The notes below the pieces were generated by a model. It searched no databases. It was not told the DNA's origin and was given only the letters and a program-made list of their open reading frames with translations. Shown here piece by piece: positions 31,001 to 36,531 of a DNA stretch of 64,000 nucleotides. The translations under genes were made by a program, and so were the position numbers. Source of the stretch: Laterigemmans sp052161645 (GTDB lineage Bacteria; Planctomycetota; Planctomycetia; Pirellulales; Pirellulaceae). Within the stretch, counting starts at the first letter, position 1. Each line of letters begins with the position of its first letter. The DNA lies in assembly GCA_052161645.1 (NCBI GenBank), contig CP197414.1. One strand, written 5' to 3'.

Positions 31001-31781
31001 GCCGAGACTGGAGCAGGCTGGACCGATCAATGTCGCGGGTGCACCGTTTGCGGTTCCGACGATACGCACTCTAGACGCCGTGGATCTTAACCAAGATGGG
31101 AACGAAGACCTACTAGTAACGACCAATGATGGGCGGATCTTGTATTATCCAGCCATCACGAACGATCCAACCACATTCTTGGCTTGTTGGGATTTGACGG
31201 CCACCGAGATAATGGCAAATCAATTGCCTACAATAGGTATGTCTACGGCCACAGGCGACATGAATGGTGATGGCTTCCCCGACCTTCTGTTTGGTTTTCC
31301 TGACGGAACCTTAAGCTGGGCCGAACAAACATCCACTCGAACGCCGCTACCTGCGCATGCAATGGCTAACGCGGACCCAACGTCCTACATTGAAGAATTC
31401 GATGTCAATCTAGTGTCTGGGCCATTCTGGCAAAATCCTCTGGATCCATATGATGTAAATGTTGATGGGGATGTAAAACCCATAGACGCATTAATTATCA
31501 TTAACTATCTAAATCGCAACGGCAGTGGCCAACTCGCAGCGAATGGTTCTGGCTCCGCGCCACCTCCATATTACGACGTAAACGGTGACGATAGAGCGAC
31601 ACCTATCGATGCACTTATCGTGATAAATTTTCTCAATCGCGGTGGTAATGGTGAGGGAGAAGCGGTGTCAGATCAATCATTGCAACCAATCCCTTTCCAG
31701 TCTTACCATGAACGATTGATGAAGGACGATGAGGAACTGCACGGGCTCGACGCGTATTTCGAATTGTTGGGTGAATCTTAA
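19050..31781 (+). CDS. giant secreted multi-domain protein with tandem repeats, CARDB, carboxypeptidase-regulatory-like, FG-GAP and dockerin domains
   Basis: 4243 residues. The N terminus is basic with ILEDRRMLA, a LEPR-XLL variant. Residues about 155-1190 are 4.5 copies of a 227-residue repeat. Then: a beta-helix/autotransporter-like end, two pre-peptidase-like domains (about 1330-1523), SbsA/Big-like domains with FNQEMD and YFSEPID motifs (about 1524-1750), a CARDB domain (about 1754-1880, DLVVTSV ... SDFGDNAS), many carboxypeptidase-regulatory-like modules (about 2300-3040), a helical segment, a DPND...YTIRFEN repeat-type domain (about 3415-3503), FG-GAP/VCBS calcium repeats (DFNQDGRLDL; about 3820-4090), and two dockerin repeats (DVNVDGDVKPIDAL, DVNGDDRATPIDAL). 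It is probably a cell-surface adhesin or scaffold. Enzymatic activity is not indicated. Confidence 0.9.
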   Translation: MDGFKRSASQRSLRARTNRRRRLSVEILEDRRMLAAVSWDGGGGDLAWSNPLNWSSDQLPSETDDVAIDAGASRIEYASGNTTINSLTLKSNLLVEDGLLLTSTVSVQGGRYLQVSGENSEFSSAAASSINGADLLVSDGGALVIGSVQEVSNSSGDMVWRATGPGSVLSLPNLTAINNGTEWRQDIFLEAKDGGELLLPQVSEIIDPNSGDQRGRSIQVLSDGVDSRVDLSSLRSFLDYSSGSLTGGFEDRIDPEYSRLTASQGGEIVLSGSLTTRGVYIPLDASGTIDTTTFENLRNSRLDISNAPIDLSSLTSAVNTGFNITGVDVDLSSLTDADLGWFSISGVDIDLTSITDMDGRDIYISGGVAIELPGVSSSTNLSGDMVWRATGTGSVLSLPNLTAINNGTEWRQDIFLEAKDGGELLLPQVSEIIDPNSGDQRGRSIQVLSDGVDSRVDLSSLRSFLDYSSGSLTGGFEDRIDPEYSRLTASQGGEIVLSGSLTTRGVYIPLDASGTIDTTTFENLRNSRLDISNAPIDLSSLTSAVNTGFNITDVDVDLSSLTDADLGWFSISGVDIDLTSVTDMDGRDIYISGGVAIELPGVSSSTNLSGDMVWRATGTGSVLSLPNLTAINNGTEWRQDIFLEAKDGGELLLPQVSDIIDPNSGDQRGRSIQVLSDGLDSRVDLSSLRSFLDYSSGSLTGGFEDRIDPEYSRLTASQGGEIALSGSLTTRGVYIPLDASGTIDTTTFQDLRNSRLDISNAPIDLSSLTSAVNTGFNITDVDVDLSSLTDADLGWFSISGVDIDLTSVTDMDGRDIYISGGVAIELPGVSSSTNLSGDMVWRATGTGSVLSLPNLTAINNGTEWRQDIFLEAKDGGELLLPQVSDIIDPNSGDQRGRSIQVLSDGLDSRVDLSSLRSFLDYSSGSLTGGFEDRIDPEYSRLTASQGGEIALSGSLTTRGVYIPLDASGTIDTTTFQDLRNSRLDISNAPIDLSSLTSAVNTGFNITDVDVDLSSLTDADLGWFSISGVDIDLTSVTDMDGRDIYISGGVAIELPGVSSSTNLSGDLVWRATGTGSVLSLPNLTAINNGTESKQDIFLEAKDGGELLLPQVSEIIDPNSGDQRGRSIQVLADGVDSRVDLSSLRSFLDYSSGSLTGGFEDRIDPEYSRLTASQGGEMVLGHYVTIRGVYVPLGISGRLLVGTLDVGTSSLLVGSGTIYGNLNNRASISIDRVEIHGDFAQLSGSLKLNLSGEIDSLDYSLLRVRGAVKLGGALEVTRDGFEPDAWSDISLIQADGISGEFDTVSGLGELEPPLEVVYGSSSVVLSRQFDRDPVQVFPYINDEPGKRVFFNVLENQQDPVGFRLVDPNGNFVFASQAIPSDPDQGDFGPFRLDFAGNYEIQVFAHPDSDPLYSYEINDAPIDSAELLLNRSNSGAIDHPGELDIWRLNAKQAAIYELEMLSVIGEGPLELILQAEDGRTVFVAEESVGMGPRKQYAISINQPGQYTLRILGRGDDTANYQFVMRGPESPHVISSAVTGNDDTTVDTVVIAFNQEMDSASFDLAEDLISLSSGTIPISPNTAVWVDGNTLAIEFDPQDVVDPIVVSLSAEINSLTGVPLDQDQDGNVGEPLEDRYTATIYRDQRGPRIFLTDPQTTASAPIDELTFYFSEPIDVDTFTQEDILGFQGPAGSLLNQITGVQVEETRATMFFESQILSGQYAVTIGADIRDTTGNLLDQNEDGVGGQSDDIFTATIVLKSPDLVVTSVRNPVGGLYGEEQEWTWTVTNEGSDPAEGLWWDYLYLSEDNIWDLDDALIARVPYDSAASGVVAANGGEYTGSITAPIPAVLPGKYHVLVRSNLLSTIAESDFGDNASTSSKQASFDIPTLESEIPVSQEVEYREAIYYKIEVTEEFVGGALVAYFSTENTNVANEMYMSRETLPSRREHDLSSQRGLVSNHWIVESSLEVGTYYIAGFVAPNQNQLGLLGNATVEAKLLKRGEFAVLDTDFGKGGTAGNRTIEINGGNFDRSMEVFLNDGLGNVAIAESYYRPDSKKLYATFDLTSVQPGTYDVVVANSSSLEVTIVNSFEVVLGGGSVFAPTIASPPAFRRPFHSPFVHFPVTVSWGNTGLNDIAVPLTVFTSSEPFAEEFQSNLSGSGYYQKFNGTNVDTFFAYPELDEMVPGLLLPGQSGSKLYQVVPRLASEVRGEAALYAIDVLYDEPEELFNWEAERDRLDRGYLTAEQFTQLFDEFQDSVGLTVRDYNRMLLEMAFVVPELPADVFEATLTLTQEAFDRHAATSSSSIQGIVDYGAFDIDLTDLIVTARNANTLEAFSAPVRTDGVFSLVGIGDGTFELSVTGGAVVIHATSVEVAAGEPASASLQIAIGSTVSGSVLGTNGQLLDDLRLSLTSELLDQSFLGEIDDYGIFQFADLLPGEYTLTATAPGWETAIRQFSVGFGEAVVETLELATATRLTGSVQSATGLVSDAQVRLLNYASGEVLTVFSQDDGNFSFNGVSPGLWAAGVTHPDFRVASRDVDVRGPSLSESFDLSIGATVTGRIVSEAGVPVEGAVVGVIIDANLRSVVTDSDGKFTVAGLEPGEASLQVDGDGFARMVQPIGDTAIDSPIDLGDVTLADGFEISVNVTDSAGAPIADATVMLQSNAGNEIISVATNDAGSLNFSALTGGVYRLSIGVDGYASTSELIYVSDGGLELDIQLATEATLTGFVAGVTDGVVALYLNEQIVRWAPIDSDGTYSIDKMVEGDYVAAVVHASRLYESMPIAVTAGSASQLNFAEPTGTIAGTATDISGQPLVGATITTTIVDAITNDRTVRTVITGDNGAFLFVGTRNGTETLTLLAEGVPQTSVRLTTTSGDHVVEDIAAASSLMLGGLVQDAQGLPISGASVFLVNTDFADAPAIELVADATGVWLFQYLAAGNYEIIVTAEGMPAHVESTTIASNTLDKILELGEQRATLTGIVSSSGLPLANALVTVSLRGVVIAEAVTNSDGSYSIQDLPTALVEVAIQATGTVQNAQSVNLGTSTDVSTELSQCNSCRVFLVAPSQPSQSPPQRSGSVRTSQTANTGAELDEKRLQVRFDRREELNREYSRVTSIPWEPIPSDSIQEATEPDCFCNSSRLKSEYDFLLAWRRVLHLDALALKTTLLGHQAVDLVLRKEAYKQEGHASAALFLAVGIADEYAAWALLLAVPATGGASGIASLLALLLTEFYGTLTTVDRHLNRYSDHIRLIEINRNQFNGKSEAFTKEIENYTRTLVRYERDLASEKQNCPKPSAPGGSETIPKGAGLSYDLLTADDRVALAKLKANGISWYVEVISNPSGSGVTISPNGGADIGDGDCDTYSIFLRLVLICDDSGIFGIGKEKEFFRGVFTLTRTPQIIPFNIFCGAKRPEDTDCYKYVVAVTGDCGAYDPNDILGPTGFGEQNWTRQDVRYDYTIRFENDAEEATAPAAVVTVTQQLDDDLDYSTFKLGPIGFGDNIIASLQNDSSSHLRLDYTQELGIFLDVSAGIDVATGQITFQLKSIDPETGEVPFSPLVGLLPPNLDGSEGQGFASYSIRTKANVESGTVIDAIADIIFDQNEAIVTPPVFNTIDAEGPTSSVNELAAESYPGVLVQWVGDDFGGSGVRNFDVFVSRDNRPFELWLDDTAQTEARFYDAVPGSTYAFYSVATDNVGYIEPHAVVADTTTTILEPARVVGISVSRDRSSMEIEFSQAMNLGELVATDAIATAFGIQTPDGTAVTLEGLSFDYDSVDFLLTASWDEPLTEGRYHLMLDAQTLTNENGGQLAWGVSGPSFSVGSFESSQPVIVGGVALHYDGVAVPSVIDFNQDGRLDLVVSTEVGPDVYEAYLLLNEGSSAEPLFTTQIPLLDDDGPLQFDSALKRPLFVDWTGDGALDLIASNEFQQLMLWTNVNTNIAPIYSNPTPLMYGPADAPQAIDLVATALSMMDINQDGRLDLLIATQEGQIVLFTDANSDGQPRLEQAGPINVAGAPFAVPTIRTLDAVDLNQDGNEDLLVTTNDGRILYYPAITNDPTTFLACWDLTATEIMANQLPTIGMSTATGDMNGDGFPDLLFGFPDGTLSWAEQTSTRTPLPAHAMANADPTSYIEEFDVNLVSGPFWQNPLDPYDVNVDGDVKPIDALIIINYLNRNGSGQLAANGSGSAPPPYYDVNGDDRATPIDALIVINFLNRGGNGEGEAVSDQSLQPIPFQSYHERLMKDDEELHGLDAYFELLGES
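19512..22620 (+). repeat. 681-bp in-frame tandem repeat, four full copies and one partial
   Basis: Copies begin at 19512, 20193, 20874, 21555 and 22236; the fifth ends near 22620. The unit is 681 bp (227 codons), starting with residues SGDMVWRATG. Copies 3 and 4 appear identical base for base when read side by side, whereas copies 1 and 2 differ from them at scattered positions. The unit is rich in beta-strand patterns such as SSLTDADLGWFSISGVDIDL, suggesting a beta-helix. Recent unequal crossing-over or gene conversion is the likely source; assemblies of this region may misjudge copy number. Confidence 0.95.
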
Positions 31782-32004
31782 TTTTCTCCTCCCGGCGAGG
31801 AATGCAAATGGGTCAGGCCTGAATGCCGCGTGGTTAAGCATTGGTCCACTGCATGTATAGGGCTACCGTCTATGCCAGCGCTGCAGGCAGTGATAGCAAA
31901 ATCGAGCCAGCAATTTTCACGCCATTGAAACTTACAAACACGACCAAGCTCCGCTCTGATGAACTGTACGTCTAAACCCAGTTCACCAAAACAGGAGCCC
32001 AGTC

Positions 32005-32232
32005 GTGCGATCAAATTCTAACCGATCACTGGCCCAAGTTGCAGCCAGTCTTCAGGACGAACCGGAGCAATCGCTAATCTTTGAGCGGTTCCTACCGGCC
32101 GCTGAAGTCATTTAAGTCTGCCATGATCTTGGGTACGCATTCCGCGATCGAATTTACAGTCCCGTGATCACTCTTTGGATGTTTCTTGGGCAGACGCTTT
32201 CGCCGGACCATTCCTGCCGAGATGCAGTGTGT
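32005..32232 (+). pseudogene. IS4-like transposase N-terminal fragment with in-frame stop
   Basis: From a GTG with upstream CAGGAG, the frame encodes ERFLPAAEVI, an in-frame TAA (32113-32115), then VCHDLGYAFRD and VITLWMFLGQTLSPDHSCRD. This matches the start of a common planctomycete IS4-type transposase. It is cut at 32232 by the inverted repeat of the IS3-type element. The catalytic domain is missing, so it is inactive. Confidence 0.65.
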
Positions 32233-32266
32233 TGAGGTGGCCCATGCTTGACGGGCGCGCTAACCC

Positions 32267-33115
32267 TTAAGCGTTTTGAATGAGCTCGAAGCGGTTTGGT
32301 GATTGATAGTCTATTGATGAGTGTCGACGAATCGAGTTGATGTAATTGATGTATTCCTGGATTTCTGCGAGTGCTTCTTTGAATGATTCATACGGTCGTA
32401 TTTCCAATTCATTTTTGATGGTTCCGAAACACGATTCCATAAAGGCGTTGTCGTAACAATCAGCAGCGCGACTCATGCTCTGTTTCATTCGAGCTCTCTC
32501 GAGTAACTTGCGGTACTCTTTGGCCGCGTACTGTCCGCCACGATCAGTGTGGTGAATCAGTCCTGGCGCGGGTTGGCGTTGCTTGATCGCTTGCTTCAAG
32601 GCTGTAATAACGAGAGGTGCTTCCATATTCAAATCGAGCGACCAGCCAACGATTTTCCGCGAAAATAAGTCCATTAAGACCGCAAGGTAAGCGAACTTGT
32701 TTTGCACCCCGATGTACGTGATGTCTCCAGCCCAGACCTGGTTGACCTCCGTAACCGCAACTCCTTCGAGCAGGAGATTCTCGTTGTACCCAAGTGTGTG
32801 TTTGCTCTCCGTTGTCCTCGGTTTGAATGACTTGGGCTGGATTGCGAAAAGTCCCATTTGCACCATGTTTTTACGGACTTTCAGGCGACTGCAGGAAATA
32901 CCCTGCGATTGAATTTCAATAGCGATCCGCCGCGCGATATAGCGTCGTTTGTGTTGAAAAAAAATGTCTTTAATCAAAGGTTGCAGCTCGTTGTCTTGTC
33001 GCTGATAGAGGTTTGGCGATGCGTTCTTCCAGTCGTAAAATGCACTTCGCGATACTTCCAAAACTTCGCAGAGATGAGCCACTTCAAATCCTTCTTGCGA
33101 CAGTTTACAAATCAC
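32267..33115 (-). CDS. IS3-family transposase OrfB (integrase core)
   Basis: 282 residues from GTG. It has an HTH_21-type start (VLEVSRSAFYDW) and an rve integrase core with the DDE triad: WAGDITYIG (first D), IHHTDRGGQYA (second D), and AFMESCFGTIKNE (E). It cuts and joins DNA ends for transposition. It is most likely made mainly as an OrfAB fusion by -1 frameshifting: the -1 frame is open back to an A7 run in orfA and reads SVGHFKPARVAEIYPVICKL, joining smoothly. Confidence 0.92.
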   Translation of the reverse strand: MICKLSQEGFEVAHLCEVLEVSRSAFYDWKNASPNLYQRQDNELQPLIKDIFFQHKRRYIARRIAIEIQSQGISCSRLKVRKNMVQMGLFAIQPKSFKPRTTESKHTLGYNENLLLEGVAVTEVNQVWAGDITYIGVQNKFAYLAVLMDLFSRKIVGWSLDLNMEAPLVITALKQAIKQRQPAPGLIHHTDRGGQYAAKEYRKLLERARMKQSMSRAADCYDNAFMESCFGTIKNELEIRPYESFKEALAEIQEYINYINSIRRHSSIDYQSPNRFELIQNA

Positions 33116-33129
33116 CGGGTAGATTTCGG

Positions 33130-33429
33130 CTACTCTTGCTGGCTTAAAATGCCCAACGCTTTTTTTAAAATGTCGCGTTCGCGTTGAGTACGCCGCAATT
33201 CCTCCCGCAGCTCACGGACTTCGCCGTCGAGCGATTCGGCAACTGGTCCCCCTCCAGCCACTTGCTCAGCTTTCCAACGGTAAACGAGGTTCTTATTTCC
33301 AATGCCCAGATTCTCAGATACCGAGCTGGCCGTGTAACCATCCAAGAGCATTTGAACGGCTTGCTGCTTGAACTCCGGCGTGAAAGTACGGCGAGTCGGC
33401 TTGACTGTCTTGCGCTGCTTTTTGGCCAT
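33130..33429 (-). CDS. IS3-family transposase OrfA (helix-turn-helix)
   Basis: About 99 residues. The HTH_Tnp_1 domain is seen as RRTFTPEFKQQAVQMLLDGY and ENLGIGNKNLVYRWKAE, followed by a leucine-zipper-like coiled coil (LREELRRTQRERDILKKAL). ATG 33429 is preceded by AGGAG at a good distance; an upstream TTG at 33465 is less likely. It binds the inverted repeats and, fused to OrfB, forms the transposase. Confidence 0.9.
   Translation of the reverse strand: MAKKQRKTVKPTRRTFTPEFKQQAVQMLLDGYTASSVSENLGIGNKNLVYRWKAEQVAGGGPVAESLDGEVRELREELRRTQRERDILKKALGILSQQE
33161..33167 (-). promoter_or_regulatory. A7 slippery site for -1 frameshifting in the IS3 element
   Basis: On the minus strand TTTTAAAAAAAGCG occurs near the end of orfA. 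A -1 shift on the A run joins orfA to orfB with an open frame and a protein sequence typical of OrfAB. This is the usual IS3 expression strategy. Confidence 0.7.
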
Positions 33430-33467
33430 CTTAGCACTCCTAGGTTTTGGCTTCCGGGCCTTCAATC

Positions 33468-34112
33468 TTAAAGGTTAGCGCGCCCGTCAAGCATGGGCCA
33501 CCTCACCTCCTCTCTTGCCCGAATCTCAAGAACACGTTTGTTATTTTTCTCAGCATGTTGAACCCAAGCCAGCTTGCCCTTCCCCCAGTCAATAATAAGT
33601 TTGCCTTTTAGAGTAGATAACCGGTTCGTTAAAGCAGTTTCATACTTGTCCAATGTATTGGGAGGATCGAACTCTCCAGGCGCCTGAGGCTTTGGGTTTG
33701 GCTGAGATATTTGGTAGCTGCGCCGAGTCTTCCAAATCCCCGCAAATACGTTCTCATCGAAAGCGTTTACTACGAACGCAGCCCAGAAACTTCGTTTAAA
33801 TCGATTCCGCTGCTTCACCGATTGCACTGATTGGTAATCTTCGAACCTTTCCGGCGCATCCCGCCAAAGCTCGTAGGGACTGCAACCTTTTGAGGCGTTG
33901 GTATCTTTGTGGCGAAGCAAGAGAACGCTTGAAGGGTCCAGGTTTGCTGCGGCGAGCATGGCATTGAGGCCCAGGATTCTATGTTCATTATCTTCGACGG
34001 ACAGCAGGTCACTCGCTTCCACTGCGCGTTCAAAAGTTTTGCATGATGTGTCGTCTTTTCTGGCCATCAAACTGCTATTCATGAAGGACTGATTGGAAGT
34101 TTCTTGGGTCAT
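33468..34112 (-). pseudogene. GIY-YIG nuclease-family protein, C-terminally truncated by IS3
   Basis: 214 codons. The visible part (LLLRHKDTNASKGCSPYELW, FWAAFVV, FAGIWKTRRSY, KLIIDWGKGKLAWVQ) resembles the N-terminal recognition part of GIY-YIG nuclease-family proteins, some of which act like restriction enzymes. Genuine sequence ends at REE; the remaining residues (about RWPMLDGRANL) are translated from the IS inverted repeat. The nuclease domain itself is missing, so this is a relic. The start may be one of several Met codons between 34112 and 34067. Confidence 0.6.
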
Positions 34113-34338
34113 CTAAACAGACTCTATGATCGCTTACTCTTGCAATGAGCTTTCGCATTTGGGGCAATGCCTGTTGGACAAGCCCAAGCTGGTGCCGTCT
34201 ATACGCGTTCAGTAGGCAAATATCAGTTGCCCCAGTGAAAATCAACTCTGCACAAAGCTCTAGGCTTGGGCCATTTTGCTGGAGTTGAGAGTATACAGGT
34301 GCGATTCCTGTTGTACTACGCTTGAGCGAGGATTGCAT
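34075..34338 (-). CDS. uncertain small helical protein, 87 aa
   Basis: An open frame from an ATG at 34338 overlaps the start of the truncated nuclease gene by up to 38 bases. The sequence is helical and mildly amphipathic (LCAELIFTGATDICLLNAYR) and matches nothing I know. It could be the first gene of a lost two-gene unit with the nuclease, or a chance open frame. Confidence 0.3.
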   Translation of the reverse strand: MQSSLKRSTTGIAPVYSQLQQNGPSLELCAELIFTGATDICLLNAYRRHQLGLVQQALPQMRKLIARVSDHRVCLDDPRNFQSVLHE

Positions 34339-34437
34339 GCGATTCACCGTCGACTTGCTTTTATCCGGAAACCTCGTTCGCTTTACGTCTTCGGATCCCA
34401 AGTCGGCTTCCGCGTTGTGCGAGCGTTCTCCGCGTCG

Positions 34438-35145
34438 TTAAAGGACGGCTCTCCTATGAGCCAAGAACAAGCCTACATCGTGCGGTTCGTTGGGATCGAT
34501 GTGGCATTCATGTGTTGGAGCCAGAGATACCTCCAAGATCCCGTTCGAGGATCGGCTGTGCCATTCGCCTCGGATCCAGCCGACTTGGCTTAGCACGCCG
34601 AGGCGCTCGAGTTCCGGCAGGATTACGTACTCGGCTCCTTCGCAGTCGAGTTTGAGTAGGTCGACTTGCGGGATTCCGAAGGCGGTGAGTGCGTCCCAGA
34701 GTTCGGCGGTGGTGATCGCCGGGACTTCGACTCCGAAATCCCCGGGCCGCTCTTCTAAGTCAGCCCACAGGCTCGGAACATACTCGCCGACTCGGCTGTG
34801 GGAAACGGATGATGATAAGAGCGTGGTTCCGGACGTCTCGGTGACGGCTGCGTTGATGAGCTGAAGCCGGTCGCTGGCGATGTGAGCGGTGTTTTTCTGG
34901 AGTAACGCAAAGCTCTCGGGATGCGGTTCCACTGCCACGATCTTCGCCGCTGGCCAGTGCTGATGACAAAGAACCGTGAAGCTGCCGACGTGGGCTCCGA
35001 TGTCCACGATCGTGCGGACTTCATGCTGGCGTAAGGCCGCGATCTGGTACTCGTCTTGAAAGACCGCGTTGGCGTGCTGGATACTGGCCGGCTCGATGTG
35101 GAAGTCGCGGCCGAACGCCTTGTAGCAAACAGCGAATGGTTCCAT
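34438..35145 (-). CDS. FkbM-family methyltransferase, copy 1
   Basis: 235 residues. A class I SAM-dependent methyltransferase: the SAM-binding loop is TIVDIGAHVGSF, the acidic end of strand 2 is VAVEPHP, and the FkbM signature DLLKLDCEGAEYVIL follows. FkbM enzymes O-methylate sugars or polyketides. It starts 15 bases after the stop of the glycosyltransferase gene, so the two form an operon. It is a near-duplicate of 58942-59643, differing mainly at the C terminus. Its probable role is O-methylation of the glycan added by the neighbour (inference). Confidence 0.88.
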   Translation of the reverse strand: MEPFAVCYKAFGRDFHIEPASIQHANAVFQDEYQIAALRQHEVRTIVDIGAHVGSFTVLCHQHWPAAKIVAVEPHPESFALLQKNTAHIASDRLQLINAAVTETSGTTLLSSSVSHSRVGEYVPSLWADLEERPGDFGVEVPAITTAELWDALTAFGIPQVDLLKLDCEGAEYVILPELERLGVLSQVGWIRGEWHSRSSNGILEVSLAPTHECHIDPNEPHDVGLFLAHRRAVL

Positions 35146-36465
35146 GGTTGCCTCCGTGGTTATGCGGTGAGAATCGTAAGCTCGATGGGCATGTGCTCGT
35201 GTTCCAGCCAGTGGCCGCGCCAGATGCCATCAGGGCCGCGGCGCAGGTGACAGGTCGGGCGATCAAGCCTAGAAATCGTGAGCACAGGTTGGCCGTCGAC
35301 CTCGTTCACGTGCCACACGCGTTCGCACTCCGCCGCTCCTTCGCCAATCACGCGACTGGATTCGAAGCCAATCGTTCGTTGGTCATGGCCCACGCGATCG
35401 TACTTTGCTCGCTTGCCGGTCAGCTCTTCGATGACTCGTTGTTCATCGGGTGTTGGCTCGTCGTTTTGCCACAAGGTGCCCGACCAGCGTCTGGCTAGCT
35501 CGGCGACAAAGTCGAAGCATAGTTGTTCGTTCGCCAGCGTCTCATTGAATCGATTGCCACCGAATCGCCATTTGTCTTGGCAGCGATGCTGGAAAATAAT
35601 CTGGCCCCGGAAGTCGAACTGCACGATCGTATGCTGATTCCAGCCCGGGCCGGCGGCGGGCATCGCGTACTGGCTGCCAACTTTACGCCAGCCCAAATGG
35701 AAACACTCCTTGTCACCGTACACATGCTGGAAGGTAAAATCGGAGTGCTCGGCGTACCAGAGGGACGTTTGCAGTTCAGCGGCGCAGCGGCGTTTATCGA
35801 TCAAGTATTGCCCCGACTCGAAGGCTCGCTCATGCATGGCAACTTCCGGCTCGGCCATGTCGGGCATCCCGAAAATCTCCCACACGTCGGCCTTCAGTGT
35901 CCAACAGGCATAGTCGGGCCAGAAGATGGCACCATGCTTTGCCAGTTCAGGAGAGTCAAATAAGTAACTCGGGTCGGCAACCACGCCGTTATCAGCATCA
36001 AGAAACAACACTTGCGCGAACGGGGAGTGCAATGTGGAATAAAGCTTCAGCTCCCAGCCACAAAGAATACGAGCGGGATGTTCGTGTTCAAGCTGCCGCG
36101 CGTCGACACACTGAACATCGTAACCGGCCAGCAGCCGTTTCATATAAGGATCGATTTCGCCGTCGCCCAAGTACCAAAGCTGGATCGGCAGCGTGCAGCC
36201 GAAATGCCGCAACAGCCGCACGTTTACCCAGACGCTGGGAAAGTACTTGAGGCCACCACCGGCGATGACGATGCCGCGGTCAATTGGATAAGTCCGGCGC
36301 GATGGTTTTAAGTCGTTTACAAAGCGGTCTGCCAATCGCTGGTGCGCTTCGATGACGTTTGCCCACGTTGCCCAGCCACTGGGCCAAGGTCCCGGCGGAC
36401 AAGTTTCGATCAGCTCAATCATCTGATCGACGGGCAACTGGGGAGTGGCTTCCATGCAGCGGTTG
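34455..36465 (-). repeat. 2-kb segmental duplication, copy 1 (partner 58955-60965)
   Basis: The glycosyltransferase/FkbM pair occurs twice in the same orientation, about 24.5 kb apart, with very high identity across both genes and the 15-base gap. Similarity stops just upstream of the glycosyltransferase ATG (after GCGGTTGATA) and within the last codons of the FkbM gene. Boundaries are by eye. Confidence 0.9.
35160..36455 (-). CDS. glycosyltransferase resembling MNN1/GT71 mannosyltransferases, copy 1
   Basis: 431 residues. Motifs of nucleotide-sugar-dependent transferases of the Mnn1-like or GT8-like type: GIVIAGGGLKYFPSVWVNVR near residue 60, PIQLWYLG, a DxD metal/nucleotide-sugar motif in VLFLDADNGVV, and a C-terminal part with QIIFQHRCQDKW. 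There is no signal peptide or membrane helix, so it is probably cytoplasmic. The C-terminal about 80 residues (CHLRRGPDGIWRGHW) resemble a small beta domain. It is operonic with the FkbM gene and is a near-duplicate of 59658-60971, but lacks the fibre gene that accompanies the second copy. Sugar and acceptor are unknown. Confidence 0.82.
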   Translation of the reverse strand: MEATPQLPVDQMIELIETCPPGPWPSGWATWANVIEAHQRLADRFVNDLKPSRRTYPIDRGIVIAGGGLKYFPSVWVNVRLLRHFGCTLPIQLWYLGDGEIDPYMKRLLAGYDVQCVDARQLEHEHPARILCGWELKLYSTLHSPFAQVLFLDADNGVVADPSYLFDSPELAKHGAIFWPDYACWTLKADVWEIFGMPDMAEPEVAMHERAFESGQYLIDKRRCAAELQTSLWYAEHSDFTFQHVYGDKECFHLGWRKVGSQYAMPAAGPGWNQHTIVQFDFRGQIIFQHRCQDKWRFGGNRFNETLANEQLCFDFVAELARRWSGTLWQNDEPTPDEQRVIEELTGKRAKYDRVGHDQRTIGFESSRVIGEGAAECERVWHVNEVDGQPVLTISRLDRPTCHLRRGPDGIWRGHWLEHEHMPIELTILTA

Positions 36466-36531
36466 ATAGCGGTTCAATTACCTGCCGAACCGTGGCCGTA
36501 TTCGTCAAAGCCAACAGATTAGGTTCAGCGT

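Larger units (their letters stand above)
32233..33505 (-). mobile_element. IS3-family insertion sequence, 1273 bp
   Basis: The ends are inverted repeats sharing TGAGGTGGCCCATGCTTGAC and continuing for about 33 bases (32233-32265 and 33473-33505). Inside are two overlapping-frame genes (orfA 33130-33429, orfB 32267-33115) in the usual IS3 layout. I find no target-site duplication: the left flank ends GTGT and the right flank starts CCTC. Both flanking genes are broken, which suggests the element took part in a deletion or inversion after insertion. Confidence 0.9.
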
